DNA of 64,000 nt, taken from positions 29,940,942 to 30,004,941 of the forward strand of contig QCXZ01000001.1 in assembly GCA_025024175.1 (NCBI GenBank), in the 5' to 3' direction. The translations under genes were made by a program, and so were the position numbers. Shown piece by piece: positions 24,318 through 38,339 of this stretch. Numbering within the stretch: the first letter of the stretch is position 1; each line of letters opens with the position of its first letter. Source of the DNA: Rhyzopertha dominica. Its lineage: Eukaryota; Arthropoda; Insecta; Coleoptera; Bostrichidae. The notes beneath the pieces were generated by a model, which saw only the letters and a program-made list of their open reading frames with translations, was not told the DNA's origin and searched no databases.

Positions 24318-26167
24318 GTATGTTTAGTGGATGCTTGCCAATTTCCGGTTGCTGGGTTCTTCCCTGGGGTTTCGCAAGTCCTCTTTTTACACGAGGATAA
24401 CTGGATTTTATTATAAACTGGTTTTGCGCTTTTCAGCCATGCTTCATTTAAAAGCGTAAATTTTAATTTCACGGCTCTCCCGCTACCGGACCAACAAAGA
24501 GCGGCCTTTGTTTACGTGTTACGCAAAAATANCCGACATAGGCTTCTTCTGTAAATTTCCGCGGTCGTTTTGAGTGGACCCTCTTGATGGAGTGTTTTCA
24601 TTTCTCTGTACCGGCGCGTTTCAAAGAGCAAAGGCAAACATTGTGCCCGCTTAATTTGGAAAAACGCAAGATTCCCACACGCCCGTTTACTCGCACTCTC
24701 TGAAAGCATGAAAGGTTGACATTATGTGTGAAACAAAAATAATGCGGTCAAGTTTTCTTTGCGTCATCGATTGCTAAGCAGGTGATTTTATTGGTTGCCT
24801 GGGAACATGTTACGCTTAATTAAACCAACCAGCATGGTTTATCGGCTTCGGCGGCGAGCCAAGGATGGCCGGATTACAATTTTTATCTAGCGGAGCAAGG
24901 TTTCCACCTGCATCCGATGGCACATCATTCTTCTGCACGGCGGCTATTTCGGCAGTTTTCTGTGTCGTTGACATTTTCATGTTTCATAGTCTTATGGCGT
25001 CCCAACACGTGACCAGCCCGTGGTGAGTTCGTCTAAATTTACTATTTCAAGGTCAAGGCTCATACGAGATAAACACCTTGCAAAAATGTGGAGCATCTGT
25101 TGTAGTGTAAATTAGAGATATCGCCCATTGAGTTGAGTTCACTTATGCTGTATATTCAAACAGAATGAGACAGTATATCAAATAAAATTAGAGGAAGTTT
25201 TAATAATACAATCAACAAGTTAGCCAGAAAAGTCTGAAAAAGAGAATAATTGTCAGCCACATTTGAAAAAAATACGTATTATGAATCCTTTCTGCAAGAC
25301 ACTTTGAAGGAGAGACCGGGTGTGTTTCAGGTACTTTATATTATAGCTTCCATGTTTTTGAAGTCACCATAAACTAAGTCCGACGCCTACTTGCTGATTT
25401 TACGGACACCCTTCTTTATTACTTTAATCTTTAAATCTAAACAGTCTTTCCGGAAGTATTCTTTTTTCTTTTCAAAATTGTTCCGTAACGAAAGCAATAT
25501 TTCACAATTATATCTAAGCTACTAAATGATTTAACATATTTTGAGCAGTGAAATCCATAATCTACATTTGAGAGTAACGATCGTCAAACGTACCTCTATA
25601 TATTGCGCCTTTTTCTGCATTACAGAGTTTTGCCCATTGCGTACAAATATCCGGAATTCGTTTTTACATATCATAAAATAAAAGAAAAATTTTAATTTCG
25701 TTCTGTTGCTTCGTGATGATACTAATTTTTCAAATTTTTTGCACTTGTTTAAACGTTTTTAAGTCCTCTTGTTGAATAAATGGTACTTGCGCATATTATA
25801 CCAACTGCATGAATACATTGAGTTATGAGACATACTTACCGTCGATATATTCGCAAGTCTTAAATCACAGTTTGTCAATATCTTTAATTTTTAGTGTAAT
25901 TTCTTGAACGCCTTGAACAATTGCTATCAAAAAGGAATCATTTTGCGTGTAAATCTTCCAACGTTTTCTTAGGTTTGAACATCTTATTTACCTTCATTCG
26001 TACATATTTTCAAAGACTTTGCACCACCGTCTATTCGTATTTTGATACTAGAATAATCTGCCGGACGTTTTTTTTAGCGCTTTTTCCACTTCATTAATGA
26101 AAAAAAGGCACAATTATATGCACTTTGCCCCTATAACATTGGTCACACTCGTAGTTCGAAAGAGGTT

Positions 26168-26386
26168 CAACGGATCGGGCTCGTTGGGTAGGTCTTGGCC
26201 TACCGATAATCAACATGTACTTTACCCAGAAAATCTGACCCCCTCGGCTTCGATTTAATTTTTTTAAATATCTAGAAAAACGGCTTTACGGAGCGGACTT
26301 GTTGACGGCCCATTGGATAGGTCTTGGCTCAAAGATCATCAGGATCTACTTCCTTCCCCGTAAATCTGCCCTACCCCCCTCGGCCA
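26168..26386. repeat. Degenerate tandem duplication, two units
   Basis: Unit 1 (about 26170-26250) and unit 2 (about 26289-26384) share ordered blocks. These are GGATCGGGCTCGTTG versus GGAGCGGACTTGTTG, GGGTAGGTCTTGG versus GGATAGGTCTTGG, GATAATCAACATGTACTT versus GATCATCAGGATCTACTT, and AAATCTGACCCC versus AAATCTGCCCTACCCC, both ending CTCGGC. The units are clearly paralogous but diverged. They are less AT-rich than the intron around them, which suggests they come from an unidentified mobile element or old tandem repeat. No coding homology was seen. Confidence 0.65.
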
Positions 26387-29300
26387 CTCTTTTAATACAA
26401 GTAAAATGCGCTGAAGTTTCTTTCTCCGAAAAGGCTTTTTCTCTTGTTTTCTTTAATATATGAAGTACAAAATCTGCAACATTTTTACTGTACACAACTG
26501 AATTCTCCATCTTCACTAACTACTTAGTTTCTCGGCTAACTTCTTTAACGAACTGCACATAATTTGCGTCGACATAAGTTATCTCCCCGTAGTTAAAACA
26601 TTTCGTAGCTCTAAAGCCAATTTGGGTGTTGTATTAACACTCAAATTTAGCGAAGGTTGTTGAGAGAAAGTTGATAACTCTCTGGATCAATATTTTAGAG
26701 GTTAATCTTTTTTGCGTCTTCGGAGGGTAGTGATATGGAATTAAAATATTTAATGCCTTTCGAAGTAATGAGATGTTCTTCGATCTACCTCTAGTAAATA
26801 AGTGCACATTTTAGTCGTTTTTCTTTTTGATTCTTTTTCTCCACTGCAAGTAGATTAACGTTCTCATTTTTTGTTATTAAATAAGGTTATGGAATCACAG
26901 ACGTAAGTCTTTGTCTATATAAATTGCATAATCCCAAATATACTTATTTCTTATAGCAATTAAGCAAAAGCTAGGCAAATAGTTAAAAGCGTTGGGTTTA
27001 TAGAAAAAAAAACGTCGTATAGTAAATAAGAAAAAAGTATTCGTATAGTTGTATTTCATATAAGGTCCCATTTAATTGGTATACACTACATAAGTGAGAA
27101 AAACAGCGTACTAGTATGGATTTTTTCAAAGTGCAATTGTATTCACCGCAATCCCAATAATTCAACTTTAATGCTGCCTTTCGATCCTCCCAATCCCATG
27201 ACGTGTTGTGGCGGCACGTGGCCTGCAAATAAGTAATAAGTCGTTGGAACCCCGTCCTAACAGCGCCGCCTTTTCAGTTTATTATTACACATCTCCGCGA
27301 AATATTGATGTTTGCCTCAAGGTAGCAACTGCTGCAATACTCAGAAATAGCTATACACACTTGTCTATTACACGCCGGTAACTGTTTACATTAAAATTCT
27401 ACGGTGCACAAGATTGTCATTATGTTACCTTTATTTACCTAGTGATAATTGACGACAGGAACATGAAACAATTTCTTTGTAACGTTACATGTTCAGAGAC
27501 ATCTTGTTATGCGATAAGTATAATTAAAAATCGCTTTGGATTGGTTATAAGGTGGTAGTCTTATCTGGTGATGACTATCAGTTTAATTTTTTCGAGTACC
27601 GAACAAATTTGTTTATTACACGTGTGATATAAAAATAGAGGTCGAAGTACTGAGATAATTAATTTACAGTGGCATGATAAAGACAGAAACCGAAATGCTT
27701 GTTAATTAAAAGAAAGGCGGCGTTGCAATTTTAAAGGTTATCAGACGACATCGTATGCTGTTAGAATGCTGCAAGCAAAATTCTGTAGAATTGTTCTGAT
27801 TTTTAATTTTTTCTATTTATCTTAGGAAATTTAATCCAAATTATATGAGTATTTCTGTTCGAAGATTTACAAAGCTACCACTTGTACAATCGTGGACATT
27901 TGAAAATGAAACGACCTCATATGGACGATTTCTTGGGTTCGCAGTAAAACTTTTCTCAGTTCATAGCAAAACTTTTCGCGATTCGTAGGAAAACTTATAA
28001 AATTACGTAATGCTCTTCACTGCAGAATGGGTTATATTGTGAAACAACAACAATATTTGTTCTACTAATAGTGTTATACTACCAGAAAATAAATCATCTC
28101 GTGTACCAACAAAGGCAACACAAAAAAGGGCAGTAAATAGAGGTTGAAAAATGAAAATATCTGGGGCTTCTAGTTTTTACTCGAACATACATTATAATTT
28201 CTAGTCTGCAGAAAGCTCAAATATTAAACGAATCTTTCATACAGTTTATATTTGCTGAGCAATATTAATCGTGTAATTCTTAAGCTACAAACTATCCAGT
28301 GTTTTTTTTTAAAGCAGGCGAAGACATTCCCAAGTCCTATTTGGGATAGGAGGGTCGCATATTAAAGCTTCTGCGTAAAAAGCGTCTTGTTAAAGGTTTA
28401 AGTTCCGAATTGGAAGAAAAAAACCAAAGTTAGTTCTGAATATTGCTAATTTAAGGTGAAGTAGAATACATCCTGATAAAATTTAAAAAAATTATAATTA
28501 ACGAGAAGGAAAATAAGTAAGGATACTTGTTGTTACTAGGCCCAAAAGTAAACAGTTAAATTGGTAGAATTTTACCAATCAAGGAAAACTGTAAGTTGGC
28601 ACCTGCAAGTTGTGCATAGATAGCTGTTCACGCATAAACTACTTACGCGTTACAAAATGTGTTATGAACTTATATTTTGCGCGAGTAAACTAGATTTATT
28701 GTTTATTTTACACCTTTAATTAGCAAAAGCTTTTGTCATTTGTGTAATAATGAAGAGGCATGCTTCTACTGAAAAAGATGAAAAACAAAAACATACTTAG
28801 AAATGTATTTCATAGTCGATACTCTTGTTTTAGTTTTGTATAAAAGCTCAATTTGTCTTGATTAGCTTTAAAAGAGGCGTTTAATCTACTACAGGGTGCA
28901 AAGTAGAGTACATACCAAAATCATATAGTCAAATATAACTAACAATCATATCGAATTTCATCTCTGCATGCTTTTCTAAAAGGTTTACTTTCAGTGACTT
29001 GAGTTTTTACTCCCTTTATTTTATTTTCTGGTGCTGTGTATTACTTGAATAATGATACACCTGCCCTTGGATTATTCTGTTTTCTAAATTATGATGTTTA
29101 ATAAGATGTAAATTGAATTTCGTAGAACTCCCTACATTGCTACATCCCGTCATATTACTGTTCATGGTTTAATAACGGTGCTTTTGGAAATACCTGGCAC
29201 GTTGATAACTTCCCAGGCATATTTGAGAATTGCATTTTTTGGTATATTGCTTCTCTTACGTTCTGACAAAATATTTTAATTACCGTTTAGATGTACCTGA

Positions 29301-30839
29301 GAGAAATCTTCATGATGGCGGTGGTATCTCAAGAATTTGATTAATAACTTTATTAATATCAGCACGCGGTTTTCTTGGAAGCGTGTAAGCAAGTCGAGGT
29401 ATCTTGGGCTTGATATAAGTAACCATCAAATAAGGAAAACAAGTTGAAGCTTATGGACTACATCGTGTTGACATATTACATCTATGCCAGTGAATGCGGA
29501 TTAAGAATTTGTGAAATTCAAAGGTTCTCATATTATGTGAACATCTTCTGTCACTCACTTAAGTCTATTCTGTTTCTTTAGTGACAGTAACACACGATTG
29601 CTTATTGCTTTTTCGCGGTTCACGGCTGCTTTAATAGAACAGTTTTCGCTTTAAGATTTGTGACGTCACATGGCATGAAATGGTTGTGCGCAGTACACTT
29701 GCATACAGATTATTCGTTCTTACCTTATTCTAAAAGACTTCAATTCGGTTATTTTTAACCATATGAAAACGCAGTTTTGTACTGTTTGTAAAATGTTATT
29801 AAGATGAAGCTACCTTTTTTCATACGTGAGATATACCTTACACCATTACACTAATAAAATTTCTATTGTGTGTTGTTAAGAGCGAATAGCAATCTATGCT
29901 GAAGTTTGCATTGATTTATTCCTCATTTTGTAAGCTTTTCCAACTTAAAACGTCTAAAAGGGTTTCCTACTAGTTTTACTATCATTTCCACAGAAAAGCG
30001 TCTTTCTTAGCCCAAAACGTAGTAGTATTTGCCAATAACGTCTGAAAAGTGTGAAAAGCAACTGATAAAAGAAATTCTGTAGATGATGCAATAATCCCAA
30101 TCCCAAATAACAGTTTTCATGATTTCTACAGAAATATTAATTAAGTCATTCTTATCGCAAAACTGGTGCGCTAACATAGCATGAACCTTGTTCAAATACA
30201 CCGCACGACACGAATAATATGTTATCACAAAACCGCAATAAACAGTACCAATAAATCCATACAAAAAACGCAGCGTCAGAGTCATTAAAACCTAACCTAT
30301 CCATCACGACCGTGTTGGTAAGGTCGGACAACCTAAACTTGAAATACAATTCGATGTCGTAAAAATAAGTGCGTTGTATCTGCATTTGAAAGCAGTGTTT
30401 CTCATACCTTCTAACCATACACCACGGTCGCCTTTATCTTGCAAATTGGGACGATAATTCATACGGCAAACGGCAATAAAGGCGACTGTCTAATAACGAG
30501 ATTACGACCGAACACGAAATCACGATTTTATCGCTTGGGAGTGATATATCGTGAAACAATTACGGTTAATTGAATTACCTGGTCGATTAATTCCTGAAGA
30601 GCTGTGTGTTCCGAGATCAACCACCAGTTGATCGTTGTTCTGGTAATAAAAATATCGTAAATAAAAATAAATAATAATATCTTTATTTCTTTAGATTGCA
30701 ATATGATATAAGATACGTCGATAAACACACAAAATACTAACTGCAATTATGTAAATGTAAATGAACAAATAGACAAATAAGAGAAATCGCCAGCCCACGA
30801 TTTAGACAGAATTATAGCTTAGCAGATAAGTACTCTCCT

Positions 30840-31275
30840 ATTGAATAAAAACATCCTTTTGTTAAAAAGGATTGAACTCGGTTTTAAACGTTTTCTCTCC
30901 CATTTTTCCCTTAAATTACCGTGGAAGTTTGTTAGTTTTGAACCTGAGTATAGTGGGGATCTCTTATACTTAGCTGTATAGTATGACTGCGTCGTTATGT
31001 TTCTTTAGACATATNATAACATAGTAAGGCGAACTCAGTTTCTTACAAATATTATATATTTGGCTATCCCAAGGTAGTCTGTAATCTAAATAGGACCCTA
31101 GCGATTTGGTAGACTTAGTTGGAGTTTCACATGCCTTAAAATTAAGCTGTTCAGGCTTATTAGTATTTAAGATTAGTCTGTTTCTGCGGCACCAATATGA
31201 ATGATGCTGGTTTAAAGATTAACTTTTCAACGTCATCAAATTTTACACACAGTACAAAATCGGAGTACATCATTT
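30840..31275 (-). mobile_element. Non-LTR retrotransposon RT fragment (jockey/CR1-like)
   Basis: The minus strand reads WCRRNRLILNTNKPEQLNF (about 31148-31195), then SLGSYLDYRLPWDSQI (about 31063-31112), then KKLSSPYYV. This is the conserved end of the RT domain of jockey/CR1/I-type elements (W...N-x-L-x-LN-x-x-K-x-x-x-L-x-F, then LG-x-x-LD-x-x-L-x-W-x-x-x-I). A weak upstream match extends to 31275. After YYV the frame breaks at an N (31016) and stops. No endonuclease, ORF1 or 3' tail is recognisable, so only a fragment survives. It differs in sequence from the fragments at 2230-2640 and 40345-40702. Confidence 0.7.
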
Positions 31276-32535
31276 TCGAATGAAGTAATAGTTTAAGATT
31301 TCGCTATTTTTACAGGGTTGGGCTAATTTAAATGAATATAATTTTTAATTAAAATTTAAATTTAAAGTGCAAAGTTAGTACTTGCATAAAAATGGATCTG
31401 CTTCTTTAAAGTCTTAAGAGAATATAAAAATAGCGCCATAACCGCTGAATAATGCTGCTTTTCGAATGCTATGCAGATTCGCGACTTCATGATTAGTGTG
31501 GCGGCGCTCCGTCCCAATGGAATAATGCCATTTCAGTATTACGTCTGAGTTCTTGCACCACTGGTGGAAAACTAGGGACGATAAATTACATTTGCACAGT
31601 ACACTTGATATTTGCCTCTCCTTCGAGTATTGAACCTGCCAAGATAATCCGCATCTTGTTTGTCCCGGAATGACGTTTTTGGTCGATTTCTCTGAATAAC
31701 AAGCTTTGTCGCAACGCGATTCTATGCAAATTTAGATCGTTTCTTAAGATGCTCTTCTTCTAAAAGCTCAAACAAAGACACTAACTCGTGCTTTTTTTCA
31801 TGCGATTCAGAAGTTTGATTCTGAATTAGAACTAACGAATTTGTAATTTCTGAGAGCTTTTGTTCGACTGCTATGAATTGAAGATGATGACTCAAATTAT
31901 CCGCCTCATATTCACCAGCTGAATGTCTTTGTGTATTTTGTGTGGTGAATACGAGGAACCTTAACTCCTTTGTCTGGTTCCTTTGTTTTAAATTGTATGA
32001 TTCATTGGAAACCGAAAACTCGTTTGAATCTTGTGGTGCAATCCAGATTTACTATTATCCAAATGGATTGACTCATCAACTTTAGAAAGTGTTACAGAGA
32101 ATTGTTGGTATAATCTTCGTCGCGTGTTGTTTTTTTTTGCAATATTAGTAGTAATTAGTAGTTTTGTGCTTTGCCAATGCCTTGTAATACCAAATACGTT
32201 GTTATTCAATGGAAAACGTTCCTAAATTACATACTAACCTTTGAGTGGTGTTTTAAACGGCGTTTTGACAATATTAAACTCAAATATAACCAATATAGTT
32301 GGCAGAGAATTGAAGAATGATGATGCAATTAAAAATAATGATTCAGTGATATACCACTTTGCTTCGTGTATGTGGGTTTTATTCCTAGCTAGATTATACG
32401 CAGTGAGCTATATTTTATTTGCCACTTACGCGACATAGTTGGCATAACAATAATAATGAGCAGTCATTTGCAAACTGAAGGTACGTCAGCTTGGTACTAG
32501 AGTACAGTTTGCTTCCCATGGAAGAATTGAGTTCC

Positions 32536-32576
32536 AGTTAAGGCGGCTAGATGACTTTGTCACCCGAGTTTTCTTC
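32536..32576 (+). repeat. Short relative of the 16259-16490 foldback arm
   Basis: AGTTAAGGCGGCTAGATGAC followed by TTTGTCA corresponds to GTTAAGGCAGCTAGGTGGC followed by TTTGTCA in the right arm at 16417-16442. A preceding CTTCC...GGAAG block is also shared in outline. It shows that the arm sequence is dispersed and diverged rather than unique. Confidence 0.5.
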
Positions 32577-32925
32577 TGATATGAATGACAGTTTCTGTGT
32601 TAATTCACTGTAGTGGTTTTTTTTTTAAGTCAGCCTTGTAACCAAATGTAAGTCCACTCTTTGGCACTCATTTAGTTTCCTGTTTTAAGGGATGACATAA
32701 TTTGTGCGGGATTATCCTGGTTTAGTTTAAGATAATTCACTGCTAACTACGATTCTGTAAAATGTGTCTTTGCTAGAATCGGGTATTTGCCATGTACTTA
32801 TATTTTATTAAATTGCGTATTAATAGGTAGCATCTAATCCACAAAACAGCCGTGGCAGCTTATAAATTCGAAATAATGGATCGTAAGGTGTATTTTTAAT
32901 ATTAAAAATGTGAATATTTAAAGAG

Positions 32926-33940
32926 ACCGCCAAAACGCGAACATATTGGCCGTGACGTCAGATGTCTTGTAAATGGCCGCTTGTTTACATCTGCGGTCAG
33001 CGCGTCACGCGTCAGCCTCAGCCCGTCAATTTATCAGATTGTTGTTTGCGTCCATTTTGTGACAAGCGAATAAAATACGCCAAGAAAAAGTAAAATATTT
33101 ATGAGTTATGACTTCTGAAGGCATGTTCATTGTTATGGAATTTGTGTACAGCAACGAGCGGTTCAACGCGGCGGAGATGAGGAACGTAGAGCAACAAAGC
33201 GACAGTATAAGTGAACTTTTTATCAAATTAACGTAGCATTGCTGATTTGATCACAGTGGGTTGTTGGAAACATACTATTTGTAAACATAAAAATGTAAGA
33301 ATCAAAAATGTACCCTAAACTTGACATTTATTTTAGAGATCAGAATAAATATAAATTGCCATTTATTTTCGGGGTTCTTGCGGTTCGTTTCCGGTCTGCC
33401 TAACAGTCGAATATATGGGGAACAACGTCGTGCTTAATTATAACATTTCCCTTCAACTTAAAACGCAAATAATTTTTATATCCCCTTCAAGCTATAACAA
33501 AATAGAAACTGAATGGTAAACACTTATAACCACAAAAAGAATAATAAAACTTACAATAAGAATTAAGATGATCTTCACAACAGAAAAACAAACTTTGCGA
33601 TTTCGGCATATCACGTCTAGGGACCTTAAACAACTTTTTCATACGTTGATAATCTCGAGGAACGGTTACAAAAATTTTGTTAGCTGTACTGACTGAAGTA
33701 CTTTTATAACCATATACAAAACAACATTTGTTTTGTTTTCCATACATAATAGATGCTTGTGAAACTACACATATCACTTTTTGGTGCGACCTCTTACACC
33801 GTCCTTTCAATAACCACCACACAAAAGCTTTTCCAATACAAGAATGATACTACGCCATTAAACAGCACGCTCCTCGCTAATGTTTACATGACACTTGACG
33901 TCACGAGTTGAATAACCTTAGATAAAAGCGTTTTGGCGGT
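32926..33940 (-). mobile_element. THAP-encoding DNA transposon remnant with long imperfect TIRs
   Basis: The left end, ACCGCCAAAACGC (32926-32938), is the exact complement of the right end, GCGTTTTGGCGGT (33928-33940). Similarity continues inward: CGTGACGTCAGATGTCTTGT on the left versus CGTGACGTCAAGTGTCATGT read inward from the right. The TIRs are therefore about 60-70 bp long and imperfect. The unit is 1,015 bp and carries a THAP-like domain near its right end on the minus strand. THAP domains start P-element-type transposases, which suggests an internally deleted P/THAP-type element. No convincing 8-bp target duplication was found. The GC-rich left interior (32940-33200) has no recognised coding sequence. 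Confidence 0.75.
33487..33822 (-). pseudogene. THAP zinc-finger fragment, probably from a transposase
   Basis: The 111-codon minus frame contains, in order, KCCFVYGYKS, then KIFVTVPRDYQRMKKLF, then RRDMP, then SLFFCCEDHLN. This fits the C2CH THAP domain (C-x2-4-C, then a long spacer with a F-x-x-x-P block and an aromatic helix, then C-x2-H), a DNA-binding module about 80-90 residues long. The second Cys of the usual C-x-x-G-C pair is Tyr here, and the usual helix Trp is Phe, so binding of zinc is probably lost. The C-terminal third becomes low-complexity, and no catalytic domain follows. It sits inside the TIR-bounded element 32926-33940 and is best read as its truncated transposase. Confidence 0.65.
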
Positions 33941-36560
33941 GACTCCTAAGATTCGAATTTCAGACCTGAAATTCTCTACCTACAAAAATTTTTTTTGTTT
34001 TTTTAACATGGCATACGATATATATGCACTTCAAGATTCATTTCACGTAATTTTCAAAAAAAGTGATAATAATAATTGATGTTGTCATTGCATGTTTTTA
34101 CAATTTGAGTTTGTTTCAAGCGACTACTTTGAATCCTGAATTTGGTTTTTTGTAGGAAAATATTTGACACAGTCAGAAGCATTCGCTAAGTCGCATAAAT
34201 CTGTGTAACATACGTACATTGTGGTTTTTAAAAGGTAGAAACATAAATATTTAAGAAGATTCCCACATACGCCTGCTGTGTATTTTCCTTCCTAAAGCCA
34301 TTGCAAGTGGGTGTTCTTGCTGTGTGAAGAAGTCCATCATGTATTCTTATATTGTTTCTTAGAACAGCTTTAAAATAATTGGCAATAAAGCCATAGACAT
34401 TTAGTCATTTGGCCCATAGGGTCGCCCTTTTGAAAAATTTATTTTAAATTTCGACAAAATTCTTCAACATACGAGTATTTTCCTTCAAAAGTAACACCTA
34501 CATACATTCTACCGCTCCTCTCAAAATAGTATACAGTTTCAGTAATTACTTTTTTTTAGGTCTGCAGAAAGCTAGTAGTCGTTGGGGGACAAGATCTGGA
34601 GATTACGGTGGTTGGAGATCATAATTAATTCAATCTTGTGAAATTTTAGATGACATATTTTGCAAGTTTTTTCTTGTTTTATAGTAAAGATTCCATGTAC
34701 GGTATTAGAGTTTTATTTAAAAATTTGTTTTTCTTTAGAGATATATCATATATTTAAAAGACTACTTTCACATGTGTAACGAAATGCCGTAGAACATAGA
34801 TGACAGTAGAATTTTCATTTGAAAGTTGTTTAAAAAAATGTCAATTTCAAACTTCGTTTATGCTTTACTACCTTCTCAATTTGGCGGTCAGTAGACTTCT
34901 ACTGCGCACAAATTATTACGCCATTCGCTATGTTATGCTTTTGTCTAGACCTAATAAGAAAACAGGTGTCTGTACCTTAAGGCGTGTTGAAGCATGTTTT
35001 TCCTTCGAGTATGGCACGCTAGATAGCTGCCTCGTCATTATTTGTAATTAACCCAACGATTATTTGGAAGCGTTTACCTGTGAAAGGGAATCCTGGTTCG
35101 ACGGCATCGCCACGTCATTTAATTCGTTCGCGGTAAAAGTTAGCATGCAGTGGGTTACGACTGGCGATACATTAATCACATAGTTCGAGTGGGTGGTGTT
35201 TCCTATGAATATTGCATGGTTTCGTCTGTGGGGTCCCTGTTGCGATCAATTCACGATTGGGCTGGTGAAATGTGCCAGGTAGTCACTATAGAGTTGGTTG
35301 CCTTTTGTGTTTTGTTTGCTATTGACACTGCCGCATTTAGAAGGTTTTCGCTAGTGTATGTAAATTAAATTGTACTCGTACCATGCTTTTTGTTAGTGTC
35401 ATTTGATTATTGCGCAATTTTGGGAAAAAATTGTATAATAGAGTCCAATGGGTTTATTTGTACAAACAGGTAGTAAAAGGGCTGGTAGAAAATACTGGCG
35501 TAATTTACTTACACCTTATGTTACGCTCTATAATAAACCCCACTGACACTTAATGTGTCGTCCTTTGGTGCTGTTGAGGAAAAGACCAAAACCATGTTTA
35601 CTTTTGAATGCGTTATAATAAAGTGCGTCATTTCAATTATTAAAAGCTTCTTTCATTATCTGCATAACCGTGTTTAGTAAAATGAAATCGGACATCCATG
35701 CTAAACCTACGATGGTTTCAGTATGAAATCTGTTCAATGTTACTTAGGAAATAATTTTTAAAGGCTTTTATTCGCATTTTAGTCAACACACTGTATATAT
35801 TCTTTATGAAATATGGCTTATTTTTTACGGCATCCTAAGGGTTAAAATATAAAATGCAAAATACATCCTTCGTTGTAATAAAAACATGCAATTGACGTCT
35901 ACTTAGATAAATACCATTATCTTCCAAACTGATTGTTTATTTACATTAATAAATAAATCAACTGTTGATAACTTTCAAAGCAAAGAACGAGTAAATCCAC
36001 ATCATAATTGGGAGTTATCGAGCAGCCAATAGATAGATTTTGTACATTGTTTGCAACTGATGCATTTTTTGATCGTTGAAAGCCTATCAATGTTCACAAA
36101 TGGAAAGCTGTTAGTTGAAAATGGTGGCATTTACATTACAAAGAACTATTGTTTTTATTGAAGTTAATGTTTGGAATACATTAAGGGGGATTATATGAAA
36201 AAATGCTGTTTTTATCTTTTTGTCTATAAACTTCCGCACATCATTACTTCTGCCATATTTGATATCAACGTATTTGCTACATTCGTATTTTTTTACCTTC
36301 AGTTCATTAGCTGACACATAATAAAACAGATACTTTATATGCATATTATTTTGGATGATATATTTACCAATAGCGGACTTATTCATCCTTTTAGTTGCTC
36401 TTGGTTTATTTGTAAAATGGTCTAAGTTCAACCGCTTATCAGTAAAACTTCTCGTATGACAAAAATTTTATCACAAACATCGTCAGCACTTAGGTAGACG
36501 GTTTACGAATGCCAGAAGCTCACTGTATGTAAGTACTTAATGTGTGTCTGTTCTCACTGA

Positions 36561-36605
36561 CGCAGCTAGGTGGCTTTGCGTTTGTTTTTTTACCAATAGA
36601 TGGCA
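36561..36605 (+). repeat. CTAGGTGGC / ATAGATGGC motif pair
   Basis: CAGCTAGGTGGCTTTG (36561-36576) equals the core of the foldback arm at 16424-16438. Nearby CCAATAGATGGCACC (36591-36605) has the same core. These are short, so they may be relics of the same dispersed family or protein-binding motifs. Confidence 0.35.
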
Positions 36606-38339
36606 CCGGTAGCTTAAATCACAAAGTCAGTAGGTTGACAGAGTGCTTGTGCTTGTATGTGTTAAAAAGACAGGTTAGGGTTGACCCTAGCAACCTATAT
36701 CACATTTACATTTGACAGGGTCTGCCCATTATTATGACATTTATCTATACCAGGGCTGATAAAATCTAAATGTGATACTATAATGTTAAATGATTGACTA
36801 TTAATTCAATTGTTTGTTTATGACCGTTAACATAATATTTGCCATTAATAGGAAAAGCTACTACATAATGACCTTTAGTAGGTATCTGTGTATCTACAAT
36901 CAAATGACAACTGGCAATGATATTGAGTGGCACTTGCTTAATATGTATTGACAGAGATGATAAATTAAATTAGTATTTAGTTTTATTCGTTTATGCTTCT
37001 AGTTACAACTTATTTAGGGTTTCATAGTACAATCTGAATCTCTACTACACTAGAGCACGCTACTGTCATCACAAAGTTGTGCTGGTGTTATAAAAATTGG
37101 TATACATTACTAACAATTCTCGTTATTTCAGTAGCACTCAGTTTACCCTTGCAATAATTATTGCAGTGTTTTTCTGATATTTTTTTGCGAATACATCTTC
37201 TAATACCTGCCTATTCTAATTTCAGAGCAGAATCACTAATCCACAAGAACGACAAGTTAATACGACAACGAAATTATATATCCGTGGACAAGACAACAGG
37301 AATTTCCCTAAACGTAATCCACGGCTTACGTGATATAGCACATGATTATTTGAAATTCCAAAAAAAATGCAAATTTCTCAAAAACTGCTGGTAGCTGTCA
37401 GCAGAAAGGACATTTGATGCTGCAATGAATAATGCGAGAAAAAATATTGTATTACAACTACATTAAAAAAATATAGGTATTCATGTTGGAAATTTCATAA
37501 GAATATACCTGTGAAATGCATGCTTTCATTACGAAGATTTTCAAAGTGGCGACAAACATTGCAAGCGACCAAATGTAATATTCACTGCTTCTTCTTATTC
37601 TTTCAGAGACCTAATGGTATGTTTTTCTTTTATCGAAGTCAGGTGTTCTGATTTTCTTGAGACCTGAACTCTGCTAGCTATCTCTCCATCGCTTTGGGTT
37701 CTTTCTTTTGGTCTGCATCTTCCTGGTTTATTTATTTAATATTCAGTGCGAAATGAAAAAAATGTATTAATAAGCGAGGTGGCCCATTTAAAATACTTCA
37801 TTTAGTGTCCGCTTCCAGTGTAACTGGAAGCTCACCATCTTTGAAAATATTTCCATTTTATAAAGAACTTAATTTTGTACAATTTTCATTGGCAAAGGTT
37901 TTATATAGGTTCAACTTTGCTTTTGGTTCTGCTTCATGTCTTATCCTGTGGAATAAGGATGCAACATTTCATTTGATGTGGGTTTGGTAGAAAAATTATC
38001 TTCGACAAAATGAATACGGATCCCCGCTTGAGCAGGTTTAGCAACCGAATGGTTAGAAATCTCAACAGCTTCGTGAAATATTTGCTTGAAGCTTGCAAAA
38101 TGTGCATTGTAGATCAGTAAAGATATATTGCATATTGTTGCGTATATTTATTAACTTTTTTTATCATATATCTGGCAATAATTATGATTTTGTGCGAAAT
38201 CATAATGAAACTAATTCTAACATGGTCATTACTATCCAAACTTTGTCTGATTACGTGTTTTAAGTCAGTTCGATATGTATTACTTACGAGATTTTCATTG
38301 TTATCCCATTGATTATTACATAACTCACGCGGTTACTTA

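Noticed and set aside
33026..33226. 66-codon minus frame within the THAP element
   Set aside because: It shows no transposase or RNase-H-like catalytic block and ends among GC-rich sequence; probably chance.
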